Source: Beroe forskalii (taxonomy: Eukaryota > Ctenophora > Nuda > Beroida > Beroidae). From it: a stretch of 64,000 bases of DNA. Made by a program: the position numbers and the translations under genes. Under the pieces are notes generated by a model, which did not search any database, was not told the DNA's origin, and saw nothing but the letters and a program-made list of their open reading frames with translations. The stretch is from assembly GCA_011033025.1 (NCBI GenBank), contig WFMF01000082.1, positions 124,001 through 188,000 on the forward strand. Direction: 5' to 3'. Positions 24,228 to 35,894 of this stretch are shown here, one piece after another (the first letter of the stretch is position 1; each line of letters starts with the position of its first letter).

Positions 24228-24587
24228 ATTGAACTAAAATCAAAAATATAATTCCATATTATATTATTGCAATGAATACAATTTTAAAATTGAGAGATCC
24301 ACATTATATTATGCAATAATTGTTTGAGGGATCACACTGGGTACAAAACTAGCAAAGTTTAATATTTTGGGAATCTCACATACAAAGATTCTACCTATAT
24401 TATTGAATCATGAAAATTACTGTCTGTAACATATAAAAACTTGAAGAAACAACAAATCCCAATACAAATATTTCCTAGTAAACAGTAATTGAATGGAAGA
24501 TTACCAATTCATCATGTACATTGTACACCTAGTTAATAGTAATACTGAAATAATAAATAATGGATATTCTAGCAATTTTATCTACTG

Positions 24588-25742
24588 TCACCTTGATGAC
24601 ATAGATTCACACCCAGGGCAATGATGCAACATATCATGAACAAAAATGTCACATGTATAACAAAAGTAACTGTTACATGACTCACATCGATAGACATGTT
24701 TTTCACCTTCGAAACCACCACTGCATCCTGCACAAGCAATTGACTCATCAATCAGATCCTCGGTGGAGGTCTCAGAAAATTGTGCCAAGGGAAATAAGTG
24801 ATGATAAGATCGTGCAAGGTGGGGAGCACAGACCAGTGTTAATGAACAAACTTTACATTCAACTGGAATTTCACAGTATTTGCTAGCACACGTTGGACAG
24901 GTGAAACCTCGAGTTGTGAGTTCTGCTTTGCTCTTGTCGTCAACATGGCATTGGCAAAGTGCCAAAATACCGTCCGTTGCATGTGGTGGGAAGCCCATTT
25001 TAACAAGGGATGGTTCCATAGTAGGGGTTGCTGCTGGAGGAGCACAATGCAGCCTGAAGAGCTCCTGCAAGTGTTGCTCGTCCAGCATCACATTATACGA
25101 TCCACCAGTGGCTGATGTTACTCTATTGAATATCTGAACAGAAGCACTGAGTCCTATGACAGATACCCTGATATTTGATTGAGATAAATTAGTCAACATA
25201 TCATTGATTGGCTCAGGGTCAACACTGGTCAGAGATCCAGCAACTATCACCACCTCTCTACTGGCATATGAGGGCATGCTTGATAGTGATTTATATGCCA
25301 ATTGTAGGCCGTTATAGAGTGAAAACAAACCATCACACTCAGTGAGAGCTTTTATATTCGAAACGTGCTTGTTGATATTACTACTAAGTTCTGATATCTT
25401 CTGACTTTTCCCATTTTTAACTGCTATGACCCCTATTTGAGATATTGGATTTTGATCATAGAATTCGAGTATGAACTGTTCAGAAAGCTTCTTGAGACAC
25501 ATAAATCGAGTTGGTTTCAAATCAATGTCATCCATATTTTGAGACTGATCAAGAATCAAAAACACATGCCGCATAACGCCTAACTTAACATTAGACAATC
25601 GTTGATGAAGGAGTTTCCGCTTCTCTCGTTTTGCACTGGTCGCCGTGTTGTCAATAAGACCACTCTCTGTCTCCTGAATAAGCTCCCACGTCTTCTCATA
25701 GTTCCCTTCCCACCTATATCCATCTTTATCTTCATCCATCAC
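24588..25742 (-). CDS. GTF2H2: TFIIH core subunit p44 (GTF2H2/Ssl1)
   Basis: 384 residues in a single exon; the human protein has 395. The N-terminus RWEGNYEKTWE is the family signature. Residues about 57-235 form the von Willebrand A-like domain (MRHVFLILDQSQNMDDIDLKP, DQNPISQIGVI, ASREVVIV, IRVSVIGLSA). The zinc-binding part follows, with CPTCASKYCEIPVECKVC and APHLARSYHHLFPL, then a C-terminal C4-type RING-like region (CESCNSYFCYTCDIFVHD, HCPGC). In TFIIH the protein binds and stimulates the XPD helicase and is needed for transcription initiation and nucleotide excision repair. All zinc-ligand cysteines expected in the two fingers are visible. The start ATG is followed directly by the conserved tryptophan-glutamate block. 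It looks intact and, unlike most neighbours, has no intron. Confidence 0.97.
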   Translation of the reverse strand: MMDEDKDGYRWEGNYEKTWELIQETESGLIDNTATSAKREKRKLLHQRLSNVKLGVMRHVFLILDQSQNMDDIDLKPTRFMCLKKLSEQFILEFYDQNPISQIGVIAVKNGKSQKISELSSNINKHVSNIKALTECDGLFSLYNGLQLAYKSLSSMPSYASREVVIVAGSLTSVDPEPINDMLTNLSQSNIRVSVIGLSASVQIFNRVTSATGGSYNVMLDEQHLQELFRLHCAPPAATPTMEPSLVKMGFPPHATDGILALCQCHVDDKSKAELTTRGFTCPTCASKYCEIPVECKVCSLTLVCAPHLARSYHHLFPLAQFSETSTEDLIDESIACAGCSGGFEGEKHVYRCESCNSYFCYTCDIFVHDMLHHCPGCESMSSR

Positions 25743-26547
25743 TTCACTCCCACCTCAAATTTGATTTGTTGTAGTATACATTATATTGGGTCTATGTGCA
25801 TATAATTTCCTCTATGATAGTATGATGGGGTCCTAGATTATAATTATATCTAGTAGGGACAAAACATCATTATCATAGAGTGATAGGTAAACATAAAAGT
25901 TGATAGCCAATCAGCTATTATTTATTAATAACAGTAAAGACAGAAAATAACAATTTTCATTGAAAGAATTGCCAGTCACATTAATGATGGAATCCCCAGC
26001 AAAAAGTTTAAAATTACAAAAAATATTTTTCATAGAATCTGTAAGAGATCGTTCATATACAGTAAAGCAAAACTTTCACAATCTTCTTTAAACTTTTAAA
26101 AACAGGATAAAATTATTAAAAGAATATTCATAAAAATAAATATGAGCGATTGTTAAAATCAAGGATAATATTATAAATACCATAAAATAAGTTAAGTTAC
26201 TAATTGTATTCTAGTACCTACATAAATAGTTAAATGGTTAAATATGATAATAATATGGTACCTAGGTATTGAGATGGTAAAGACTATTGAGATAATCACT
26301 ATCCAACCACCTAATTCTAACCACTCAATTAATCAGCTAATTAAATTAAAAATAAATTTGCAAGGTGCCTGGCAGTCATCATAGAGATTCAATAAAATAA
26401 ATGTAAGAGTTTAGATTAAATAGATACTGTATCAATAATTTTCATCCTGTTTCACCAAATTTTTAGTCTCCAAATAACCAATATAAAAGCTGTCCAAGTA
26501 TTAAATAGGTACCTATATTTCATTTAATCTAAAAGGATAAAAGCAAA
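25743..26547. other. Intergenic between GTF2H2 and the Fcf2-like gene
   Basis: Very AT-rich sequence without long open frames or recognisable repeats. It presumably contains the GTF2H2 promoter (near 25,750-25,850) and the 3' end of the Fcf2-like gene, but I see no decisive motif. Confidence 0.6.
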
Positions 26548-27235
26548 TCAAGCTTTTTTCCTTTTACCCTTTCCACTTTTTCTAAGACGCTTAGGTTTAC
26601 TACTTTGAATTTTAAGGAACTTTTCCTTCAATTTCTTCCTGAAATCGAAGTCGGCAGCAAGTTCGTCCACAAGCGTCTTCTGTCGCATTTTCTTGGGAAC
26701 TCTACTCGAATAATATTCTGATTTGTCCTCGACAATAGTGCCAATTTGAACAGCTGACGGCAGCTTCTTTTTGTAATCTGACACATTGGAAAATGATCCT
26801 TTCCGATGAGATTTCTGCTTTTGATTATTTTCAAATCCCTCTTCAGCTCATCTGTCATTTCTGATGGCTTGAAATCAAAATAGTTCTTACCAAGAGTTTT
26901 ACTTCGTTCAAGCTTTCTTTCTTTCCTCTTCTTTGTTCCACTTTTCTCAAAGTCACTTATTTTTACATCACCAACTTCTTGCTTCCTGTCATACTCAAAC
27001 GATTCGAGATCAATTCCAGGGTCGATTTTAGATGAAAGGCAATCAGACACTTGCTCACCATTTTTGATCTCAACGAAACTTTTGTTTTCAATGATTGGAT
27101 TTTCAGAGTCTTTACTCGCAACTTTTTCATCAAAGCACGATCTAAACACTTCTAGTGCGTACTCTACACCTTTCTGAAGATCTGGGTTGGCATCAGTTCC
27201 AGATTTATCCATGATTAAATGATCAATCCATATAC
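26548..27235 (-). CDS. DNTTIP2: Fcf2/DNTTIP2-like rRNA-processing protein (frameshift in the assembly)
   Basis: The Fcf2 domain is clear but lies in two frames. One frame (from ATG 27,212) gives an acidic and lysine-rich N-terminus and then FDFKPSEMTDELKRDLKIIK. The next frame gives KKLPSAVQIGTIVEDKSEYY, PKKMRQKTLVDELAADFDFR and a basic tail ending at 26,548. The break is at the A-run 26,790-26,793 (a T-run in gene sense); one missing base there would restore the frame. Length is about 222 residues, close to yeast Fcf2 (217) and much shorter than vertebrate DNTTIP2. The family acts in early pre-rRNA cleavage in the nucleolus. An acceptor-like TGTGTTGCAG ends at 27,236, so an upstream exon (5' UTR or a few codons) is likely. 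A sequencing indel is more likely than a pseudogene, since all else is conserved. Confidence 0.85.
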
Positions 27236-27315
27236 CTGCAACACAGTAGATAGGTATCATTGAAAAATTTAGCAGTGTTATGTAATAACGTCTGTATATC
27301 ATAATATATTGAACG

Positions 27316-27417
27316 ATTAACTAACGAATGGGAGTGTTATATCGAAAATTATCACACGAGGCGTCAGCCGAGTTTGACAATTTTTGATATAACACGATCC
27401 ATGAGTTAGTTAATTGT
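27316..27417. repeat. About 100-bp imperfect palindrome
   Basis: The arms read AACTAAC...GTGTTATATCGAAAATTATC and the near complement AATTTTTGATATAACACGAT...GTTAGTT around a short GC-rich loop. Related GTGATAATTAT motifs recur at 27,755-27,800. It looks like a miniature inverted-repeat remnant. Confidence 0.6.
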
Positions 27418-28905
27418 ATTATCACCCGACCCTACTTGGCTAGACCTAGCTGCTTCTGATTTCGGTATTTACGCTGCCTACATCAGGATTCTAGCTCTTT
27501 TCTTCAGGATTCAGCCAGGGGCTAGCCATACAACAGTATTTCCTTCCACTCGGGTCTGACGACCCTCGTCCGGATTGAACGCCTTTATAGATTTACAAGT
27601 GCTCCTTTATCAAAATTTCTTTTCAAGTTTTTTGTGCACTCATTTTTTCGGGATGACTGTTTACCGCCTAGATTTGGTTTTATATTTGGGCTTCATTTGC
27701 TCCTTTAGAAAAATTTTGCGCGCGCCACTATACAGTAGTTTTAAAGGGGTGATATATCGATAATTATCACACCCGAATTATAATCACGGGAGGGTGATAA
27801 TATGTTAATATATAGTCTGTTTCGTTTATCATGGCAAATTTTAGAGAGCTGTTACAGGGACATGCTTTTAGTTTTTATATCGACTGATATCGCCCTGATA
27901 GAGCTAATAAGCTAATCGATGAACATTTGATGTTCAAAAGTTCATTTCATGAATTTCAAAATGGTTTGGTAGAACTGTGAAGATTTCAATACCTCTCATA
28001 CAGAAGATTAAAACAGCTACCAGTAGAATTTCGACTATACAATTGATACAGCATCGCATTACCAATGCAAGCATGACGAATTCACTGAAAATCCATGCTA
28101 CTTTTTATGTTGGAGTAATAGAGTAGTACACATGAATGAAATCAAAGAATAGAACAAAATTTACATGGAGAATGGAGATGATCTTATATTGAAAACACCT
28201 TTCAGATTTTTGCATTCACTAGTAGGTAAACATTGAATACCAAAAAACAAATAGAAGATTATTTGAAAGTTTGTACAAGGTACAAACAAAAATAGCTAAC
28301 ATCCAGAACATTAGTAACACTAAAATGGGCTTTGACAGTATCACTGTGTCCCACAAAAAGCTTCTATCTGAATTCTACGTCCTACATCCTATATCCTTAT
28401 AAACTTACCTATAGAAATTTCTATATTAGGTATGGAATTATAACTTGTGGTTTGATTAATTTTAAGTTTTTAATGCGAAGAAAATATTCATGTAATTATC
28501 TTGGTAAAAGATAATAACACACAATATAAATCTATAGATAATTTTCCACTTAAATATTATCACATATATAAACATATAAAAAGTAAGTATTTACTTTGTA
28601 CATTCGTATATTTATTTACAAATTTACAATTCCACCTTTTCCAGTATCAGCTGATTATAAACAGTTTGATTAAAAATGTGACAAACGGTATTTTCATCAT
28701 GTCTAATTTATTTAAAATGTCTACATATTATACAATTAATATAAAGTTACAATTACTGTTATGTCTGAAGTCTGAATAATACAAGATCATAAAACCACCA
28801 CCACAGCATCAGGACCACATCAGGACTACCATGTTCATTGTTCATTATACAATACAGTTTAATTTAGTCTGAACATCACGTCGCCCCTCCTTTGAGTACA
28901 AAACA
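27418..28905. other. Intergenic with repeat fragments
   Basis: No gene recognised. It contains a decayed copy of the TBCK-intron transposon (27,805-27,990) and otherwise very AT-rich sequence. The open frames at 28,332-28,779 are low-complexity and have no recognisable features. Confidence 0.55.
27805..27990 (+). mobile_element. 5' fragment of the element found in TBCK intron 7
   Basis: This matches 58,468-58,640: TAGTCTGTTTCGTTTATCAT (there CGTCTGTTTCGTTTATTATG), then GACATGCTTTTAGTTTT, GAACATTTGATG and TTCATTTCATGAATTTCAAA, with substitutions and small indels. Only the left end is present. It shows that the element is a dispersed family. Confidence 0.75.
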
Positions 28906-29445
28906 TCATTCAGATTTCTGGTTACTGACACACTTGATCTTGTCCCTGAGCTCCGAGATACTGAGGGTGATCTTGGTAACATCAGGAGCAAGTTCCACCA
29001 CATTTCCCACATCCCAGAGTGCAGGGGACACCACCCCACCTCCCTTCTTCGGAGACTTCTTAGGAGGAGAGAGGTCAAAGTCATCAGGGAGGGGTGTTAT
29101 GACTTCGTCCTTCACTTCGATGTCATCCGTACACACCAACTTTATCATGCCTCTCTTAATGGCAGGAATTGGGTACACGCTGTGCAACCGCTGTGAACAG
29201 GAAGATATAAGTAATAAGAGAATGGCTTAATAATAAGTCAATAGTATTGGAAATCTCTAACTGAATTTCAATAGAATAATACTATATAGAAGTATTAAGT
29301 AATTTAAATCTTAATAAGGTCTTATCGACTAGGTATTGAGTAGTGAGTACGGATAACAACTAACCATCATTCTGTCGTACTCATCTTTGGAAAGGTAGAC
29401 CTCTTCCTCTGGTTCCACCAGATCTCGTACATTACCCAGAGACAT
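28906..29445 (-). CDS. Unrecognised two-exon protein, 121 residues
   Basis: Exon 1 is 29,445-29,365 (27 codons, starting MSLGNVRDLVEPEEEVYLSK) and ends before a GT. Exon 2 is 29,190-28,906, after a strong acceptor (CTTCCTGTTCACAG). Both junctions are phase 0 and join without a stop. The protein is acidic at the N-terminus, has a hydrophobic-basic centre (YPIPAIKRGMIKLVC), a lysine/proline linker (PPKKSPKKGG) and a C-terminal segment ending SISELRDKIKC. It has no signal peptide and no membrane segment. I do not recognise the family. The good splice signals, codon-like composition and a short GC-richer island in AT-rich surroundings support a real small gene. Confidence 0.7.
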
Positions 29446-31076
29446 GGCTGATCATGGGGTAAAGATGGTGAGATTTAATATTATTTGTCTTCATATGGAG
29501 TTCTAAATAATTGGTTATTAGGAAAAGGATGAAAAGGAACAGCTACAAAGAACCCTCTACTCATCAATTAATTGTTGCGTTTATTAATAACTTTACAAGC
29601 TCATGTAATATTGAACCTAACACCAAGTGCGATGATTTTTATCTAAACAGTAGCCAATTATTCGTGATCGAAAGTGAAACTCGAGAATAAAAAACAGCAA
29701 ACAAATATTTGGATCAACCATGTAACAGCTAAAACAAACTTTTGCAAAATATTGAACAATTATTTGCAGAATTATTGTATAGCAAAGATAAAAGTACCAC
29801 AACTACACTAAATCATATCTAAAAAATACAGTATCAATATCATTCGAAATTTAATTGTAATTTTTTATATTCCATTTAATTTACTTTATTTTTATTTCCA
29901 TTTACAATTTAATATCATATTTTATGTTATCAACCACAATAAGCATTCTTCGCCTTAAGGCTGCTTGCTAAGCGAATGTTCACCCTTTTAATTGCCTAGA
30001 GACTGCTGACTCAGGCGACATACTTTAAACAATGCTACCTAAGGACTGTCACTCAAATGCACATTGCTATCTAAAGATCACAGTATCGCTCAGACACTGC
30101 TGAGCTAGCTTACACCCTATTTTTTCTAGACAAAAAGGAAATATAATAAAAATTCTAGTAAACGGGCATTGAAAGAAGTAATGTATATTTTTATTACAAC
30201 AGGTAACCTGATTACTTCTGATCATACTGAAAGCAATATTATCATTATTTTTATAGCGATGAAAATGATAGCCAGATCTATATATTCACTTATTCACTTA
30301 TTAATTAACAACACCCTTATTAACTTATTAAGTGTCAAATTGGTCATTATTTCGAGTTCATACACCTTTAACAATTGTACATGTTTTAAATTTTCGTACT
30401 TTTTATTTCAGCAATAATATCGTAAAATAATAACTGATCCACCAAACAAATAATAATAATAATACTATAATATAGAACTATAGGTCGAAGGAGTAACCTA
30501 ATACCACATATATGTAGTGAGCGCGAAGCGCGAACTATATATAGACGCATTATTGGCCGAAGCGAAGCTGAGGTCAATAATGGTTTGTTCTGGACGAGGC
30601 GAAGCCGAGTTCAAAACAATGTGGTATTAGGTACTCCTGAACCTATAATGATATTACATGTGAAACCACAAAAATTAACGCTAAAAATACGTAATAACGT
30701 GAAAAATAGACTTTGACAAGTAGCATACAGCCGTCAGACAGGTTGATGTGTAAATTTACATCCGGCCCGGATCAAGAACAATTTAGTGCTAAATCGTTGG
30801 TGGTGTGTCTTGCAGGAAGAATTACAGATTTTGCCATCCAACCCACTGCTGTAAATCTTGATAAAGACGTCACCTTGAACATTTTGTTCATCGTGGAATG
30901 TATAAATTCTATTACCACGGAATGAAGATCTATGTTTGTCCCATCAAATTATGCAAATTCGATTGACACTTAACTGAGTTGCTATCATATAAGGGTTATA
31001 GGTTTCGTTCCCGACCTATAACTTGGAAAAATAGGGGAAACTATTTATAGGTTATAGGATCCCGACCCTATAACTG
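29446..31076. other. Intergenic; one MITE, otherwise nothing recognised
   Basis: AT-rich sequence. A miniature element sits at 30,479-30,645. An open frame at 30,713-30,925 (plus) ends a stretch with exon-like composition, but it has no recognisable domain and no convincing splice pair, so I do not call it a gene. Confidence 0.5.
30479..30645. mobile_element. MITE with about 30-bp inverted ends
   Basis: The left end ATAGGTCGAAGGAGTAACCT continues to AATACCACA; the right end is the near complement TGTGGTATTAGGTACTCCTG. The interior has GCGAAGCGCGA and GAGGCGAAGCCGAG palindromic motifs. It is non-coding, about 167 bp. Confidence 0.7.
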
Positions 31077-31670
31077 ATGTATATGGTAGCAAATAAGGGC
31101 TTATGAGCCATGTAATATGGCATATAACACTGATTCAAAACATAAAGCAGCCGAATAGTTACTGATATGTGTCTTCATATGTCGAGATCTGACCCTGTAG
31201 GTTTGACCCATGAATATAATATAGAAATACCCCGATGTATATGGTAGTTCAAATAAGACCTTATGAGCCATGTAATATGCGTTATATGCACATTAGATAC
31301 ATTATTACTGATAATACAATATAACTCCCTTTATTCAAAACATAAAGCAACATGATTTACTGATCAATCTTCATATAGCTTCGATAGGTCGAAAAAAGGC
31401 CCTTGCTGTAGGTTTGACAATTGCAATTATCATGGTGTCAATCTTCAAGATAGATGAGAAAAAGATAGTTCCTACCAACTACCCAAACTGGGTGGAACTG
31501 GGGCCACAAGAAAGTTCTCGTTTATTTACCGTTCTACATGTCCTTTGGATCTACTTTTTGACCTACTTTTCGACCTGCTGCTTTCTACCTATAAAAGTAT
31601 GAAGACACATATGCGTTATATGCACATTAGATACATTATTACTTTATTAATACAATATTTCATCTCCTTT
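31077..31670. repeat. Diverged direct repeats of about 150-200 bp
   Basis: GATGTATATGGTAG...CTTATGAGCCATGTAATATG occurs at about 31,076-31,120 and 31,231-31,280, each followed by TTCAAAACATAAAGCA and a CTTCATAT...GTAGGTTTGA block. GCGTTATATGCACATTAGAT occurs at 31,280 and again near 31,613. Two and a half decayed copies; no gene. Confidence 0.65.
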
Positions 31671-31681
31671 TAGACACTTCT

Positions 31682-34258
31682 TTAAATGGATGCTGAGCAA
31701 CTTATTGATTTAAAGCTTTGCGGATCGCCTGAAAGTACTTCAGAACGAAATAGCTTCGTTTTGTTGCACGGATCACCACACATTTCTTCACGAATAAACT
31801 GAATAGCTCTCTTAAACAAGCTGAGGACGGCTCGGAAGAATTGATGTACGCAAGAGGGTATGATAGGTAAAGGGAGAGGCCTGACAGGGTGTAGATTGTA
31901 CAGACCGTGCAATCCAATTCGAAAGGTAAGCTGGCACCACTCCAAACTGTAATGGGAGATAAGCTGGCACCATTCCAAGCTGCATTGGGGAGTTGTTGGT
32001 ACCACTACAAACTGTAGCAGGGGGATAAGCTGGCTGCTCCAACTCAGTAGCTCATTGGGGTGCATAAACTCTCCAGCTACATGGGCGCACTGTCTTCCCA
32101 ATAGGAGGAGTAGGGGTAATCCTGGGAATCTGAGAGAGGGGGCTCGGTAGTCAGCAGGGAATTCTATCTTCGTTTGCTTCCGCTCCGTGGCGTATGGCGT
32201 GTTGGGTGAACAGCATGAAGTCAAGAAATCCTCACTCAGAGTACATTTTCTATAAAGAGCTACAGGATTGATCATATGACATTTGATTTAAAAAAAGCGA
32301 GGAGAACTAGCAGAAATTGAATTGCTCATTATTATTCATAAACTTATGAACGATATCTCGCTGAGTTTTTTGCCGCCTCCGTAAAAGGTCCAGCAGCAGA
32401 TCTCGTTTCTGCCACTGAGGTCTCTGATAAAACACAATCTGTTGTGGTGTTGGGCAGACAGCTTGTCGAACAGCTCGATGTTACACAGCAACGTGTCTGC
32501 CGATTTCCTGTGAAGTGGGTTAGATAAGTTGAGAGAAAATAGAAATACAAAAGTCTATCAAGTCATTTCAAACACGCATCAAGCTCAATGATCAGTAATA
32601 TCAGTTTTGTGTCCAAAGAGTTAAAGACGGTTAAAAGTACGGTCTAAAGATGAACCGGTGATAATTAAAAGCCATTTCATTTGAGTCCGATTTGGGGTAA
32701 TCATAAGCCCAAGGACCAGTTAAGTGAAGGCTGGATAGATAAAGGTCAGTCTGTCAATGAGATAAGACCCAAAATCGAAAATGTACCTACCAAACGCACG
32801 TTTGGGTAATATACTTTGATTGTACCTACTCGGTATATGAGAATTTGTTGTTTGATCTGTTGTACGCGAATCTCACTACAGGAGCTTTGATGGAAAGGAA
32901 GAATTTCTCTGGCATGGGTAAAGTAAGGACGGGTATTTTGAACTTGAAGTTCTCTAGGAGGTAATGGAGGTCTCGAGTTTCGTTGTTCTCTTTGTCTATT
33001 ACGTCTTGTAACTGCTTGATAACGTCTTCTAACGCAGTCCTCCATCTCTGAGGTAGTTTAGAATCGTACCAAAATGTTTGCCGTCCCTGTCAATCAACAC
33101 GTAACCTGGCGAGTGTTTAATGATAAACCTTGGTGAATGGTGGTTACGAACCATATAAGGTAATTTAATGAACCATATCATGTCCATATTTGAAGGTAAT
33201 AATGAACCATATAAAGTAACATAGAGAATCGCATATTTGGTTAATTACACTCATTAAATATCAATAGTGGCTGGATTGGTTTATTGATCAATAATTATTT
33301 ATGATAAAAGCTGGGATATGCATAATTTATGCATTAATTTGTATGCTTGAATATTATTTTATGCCAGGAAGTGTACAATCTTATGCTCATTGGTTTTACG
33401 TACAAAGCAGAGGTGACAGCGATTCAGATTTTCAATGAGTACATTATTAACACTAAACAGCTAAACGCTGCTTTATCGAGTCGGATAAAGGCTGTCGTTT
33501 TGATAGAGCTTCAAAAACAGCGTAAATTAATTAATGTCTTACACTCGTACAAGAAGAACTTTAATAGCCTAAAATAGTGTTGCCTCCCCCTTGATAGATC
33601 ACTAAGTCATTGATTTGTACAGAATGAAATTCTAAGGATGTGTATACTGTATCTAATACGAAGATAATATAAAATTCCAGTCAACAACTGCTTGTCTTAT
33701 CTCCTGTCCAAATAAAATATTACGACCCAGTTATGGGAGTTATAAAAGCGGCGAGCGGCAATCTCCCACGGGGGCTTTCAATCAATCAACTAAAATAAAG
33801 ACCCAGTAACTTACCTTCCTCCTGTCCAACTAAAATAACGAGTCCCTAGTAACTTACCTTCCTCGTCAGTAAGCACATCGACAGTGCCACTGAACATCCT
33901 CTGAAGCATGGAGCCTTGGGCATGCCGCGAACTGATCAGGGTTTGTAACGTCGTCTGAAAGAGGTGTCCTCCCACGTTTAACTTCACATACTTCTTACCA
34001 CCGCTGCGGGCGTTAGGTCAACTTGAAGAGATTATCACACTTTGAATTAAACGAATATTAGGTACTGAGATTTCTTCCCCCGCTGAGAATTATTCAGGGC
34101 TCAAAATTCAAAAATGTCCGGAATTATTTAGAAAATATTAAGATGGCGCAATTGTGGACATAATAAACTTGTAATTCTTACCGTAAAGGAGAAGTTTCAA
34201 TCACAGGAATCTTGCTACTTTCTCCCATAGCTAGCGGTAGCTCAAACAAAGATTGCAT
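31682..34258 (-). CDS. KCTD10/13: BTB/POZ adaptor of the KCTD10/KCTD13/TNFAIP1 (BACURD) family, with an internal deletion
   Basis: Exon 1: 34,258-34,182 (starts MQSLFELPL). Exon 2: 34,003-33,858, the BTB start (KYVKLNVGGHLFQTTL, MFSGTVDVLTDEEG). Exon 3: 33,105-32,830 (VLIDRDGKHFGTILNYLRDG, then APVVRFAYNRSNNKFSYTE). Exon 4: 32,507 to about 32,344 (NIELFDKLS, EICCWTFYGGGKKLSEI). A last exon includes CCSPNTPYATERKQTKIEFP (near 32,220-32,150). The family are substrate adaptors of CUL3 ubiquitin ligase (RhoA and PCNA/Pol delta links). In exon 3, near 33,033, about 18-20 residues at the end of the BTB fold are missing and the frame shifts: GGLR runs into a stop while LEDVIKQLQ continues in another frame. 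The tail after KIEFP does not resemble the family; the open frame to 31,682 may be out of frame. The exon 4/5 junction is uncertain. Pseudogene, damaged allele or consensus deletion are all possible. Confidence 0.8.
31924..32040. repeat. About 40-bp imperfect tandem repeat in the tail of the BTB-adaptor gene
   Basis: AAGCTGGCACCACTCCAAAC, AAGCTGGCACCATTCCAAGC and related units repeat about three times. It overlaps the terminal open frame of the KCTD-like gene and may account for the loss of family similarity there. Confidence 0.6.
33795..33858. repeat. Short duplication of the exon 2 donor region (KCTD-like gene)
   Basis: AGTAACTTACCTTCCTC, which is the complement of the exon 2 end and its GT donor, occurs at about 33,806-33,822 and again at 33,849-33,865. 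A copy of the donor therefore lies just inside the intron. It is a small example of the exon-edge duplication seen on a larger scale in TBCK. Confidence 0.7.
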
Positions 34259-34823
34259 AAATTTAGACATGGAGAAAATGGCACAATGACACATGTCAGA
34301 TGTTATATCGTCATCATATTTTGATAACTAATTATACCAAAATTATCATAATCAAAAGAATCAACAAGATTTATAGGTCAGGGAAAAGCATATTGTCATA
34401 AATATCATATTAAGATCAAATAACGAAATAAATAAAGCATAATCTTTGATTTTCAAAGCACAAATTTGAAATGTACTGCACACATACACTTATTTCTAGT
34501 CATGCATTATAGTCTAATTGGTTCTGTAAGATTTCAGAAGTACAGCACTAATGCTTACTGAAGAGCGCCATCATATCATATAGATGTAATGATACCTAAT
34601 ATTGCTGATTTGCTGAAGTAGATATTCCAAATCTACAATTTACAAATCTATATTACTAAATCAAATTTAGTAAGTATGTCATGCAGTAAAATAAGTGTAA
34701 TTCTGTAATAAAGACTAATGTCATGATCTCAGATTGACGTAACATAATATAATGTTAAACGGTCTGATTAATCATACAAATTATCACTATGTACAGAAGT
34801 CAGAACAAAAGAATATGTGAATA

Positions 34824-35894
34824 TTACAAGTGTTCCCGACCCACAGGAGGATAAAACAAGTACAATGTCTCATCTAATCCGTTCAAAGTGTCATTGGTAA
34901 CTGAGGAGTCAGTGAAAAGTGCCTTATAAACACCCAGTGTGTCCCATGGCCAAAGACTGTCATATTGTCTATAGGAAACATAACGCTCAACTAGAAATGC
35001 AAGAGTCACTACAATGATGGACATCACTCTCTTCCTTGACATAACCCGGACTACAAGAACATTATTAGCGAGCACAAAGATATAAGACAGTACCAAAAGG
35101 TTCGTATTCTGAGACCACATAGCACTCGGAATAGCGAATAACTTTGCATAGGAGGAGATCACCAAACTGAGCACTAGGTTCTCAACGCCCCTAATCCCCA
35201 GGAACAAACACCCCAGAGCTACGACAGTGCCATGGTAGGCAGCAGTCTGTGCCACCACCTCGCCTAACCTGACCATGAACTTCATCTCCAGCACGTGGAG
35301 GTTGAGCTGGGCCCCGGGGGGTGTTTGTTTGTCGTGTAACCAAGTGGTGTAGGTGTCTGCTGTGAGGGTGGAGAGGAAGAGTAGGATGATAGATCGGGTG
35401 TAGTAGGGAACTGCCAGGAACTTGCGTGATGCGTCAGAGGAGGTGGGGGAGGCTGCAGGGGGCACCGTGTTGTTGCTGTACTTAGTAAAAACTTCCCGCT
35501 TACCAGATATTTGTCTGAGAATGGTTACAAAGTTTTAGTTTCAGAATGTCCTATTGCGGGACATATGATAATCTGTTATTCAAAAGCACTCCGATACAGT
35601 ATAACAAATTATTTGATAATGTACCAGACACCTTTGTTAAACAATATTAACTGCGAGTCATGAATTTAATAAGAGAAAGATTAAAAACTGTCCCCACCTT
35701 CTATTGAAGACAACATGTCTGTAAACATTAGTTTTAAGTAGCAGCATATCAAGCAGTACTAAGACTCCATCGTACTCAATGTATTTATCTACCACAGCAT
35801 CGCAATGCTCGCACTGCGACAACTTCAACACAGAGGGAGATATCTGTTCACAGAGGTGAGGACTGTCATGCCCACACTCAACACACACAAACAT
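34824..35894 (-). CDS. ARV1: ARV1 homologue, ER lipid/sterol homeostasis protein
   Basis: Two exons: 35,894-35,698 and 35,514-34,824, joined in phase 2 (arginine split across the junction), about 295 residues (human 271). The N-terminus MFVCVECGHD with CEHCDAVVDKYIEYD is the ARV1 homology domain, a zinc-ribbon-like pair of CxxC motifs. LLLKTNVYRHVVFN follows (family LxxRxxAYRHxLxN). Downstream are several hydrophobic segments (SIILLFLSTL, TVVALGCLFL, VLSLVISSYA, LVLSYIFVLA, VMSIIVVTLAFLV), consistent with an ER multipass protein. The family maintains sterol distribution and supports GPI-anchor synthesis. Splice signals are good (donor GTGGGG after AAG; acceptor CATTCTCAG). The gene is about 1 kb from the SNX4 3' end on the same strand. 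It looks intact. Confidence 0.93.

Noticed and set aside
26760..26850. Intron between the two halves of the Fcf2 domain
   Set aside because: The domain sequence is continuous at the break apart from one base; there is no room for an intron and no GT-AG pair is needed.
30713..30925. Possible exon with a 70-codon frame
   Set aside because: No matching splice partner or recognisable domain; kept only as a note.
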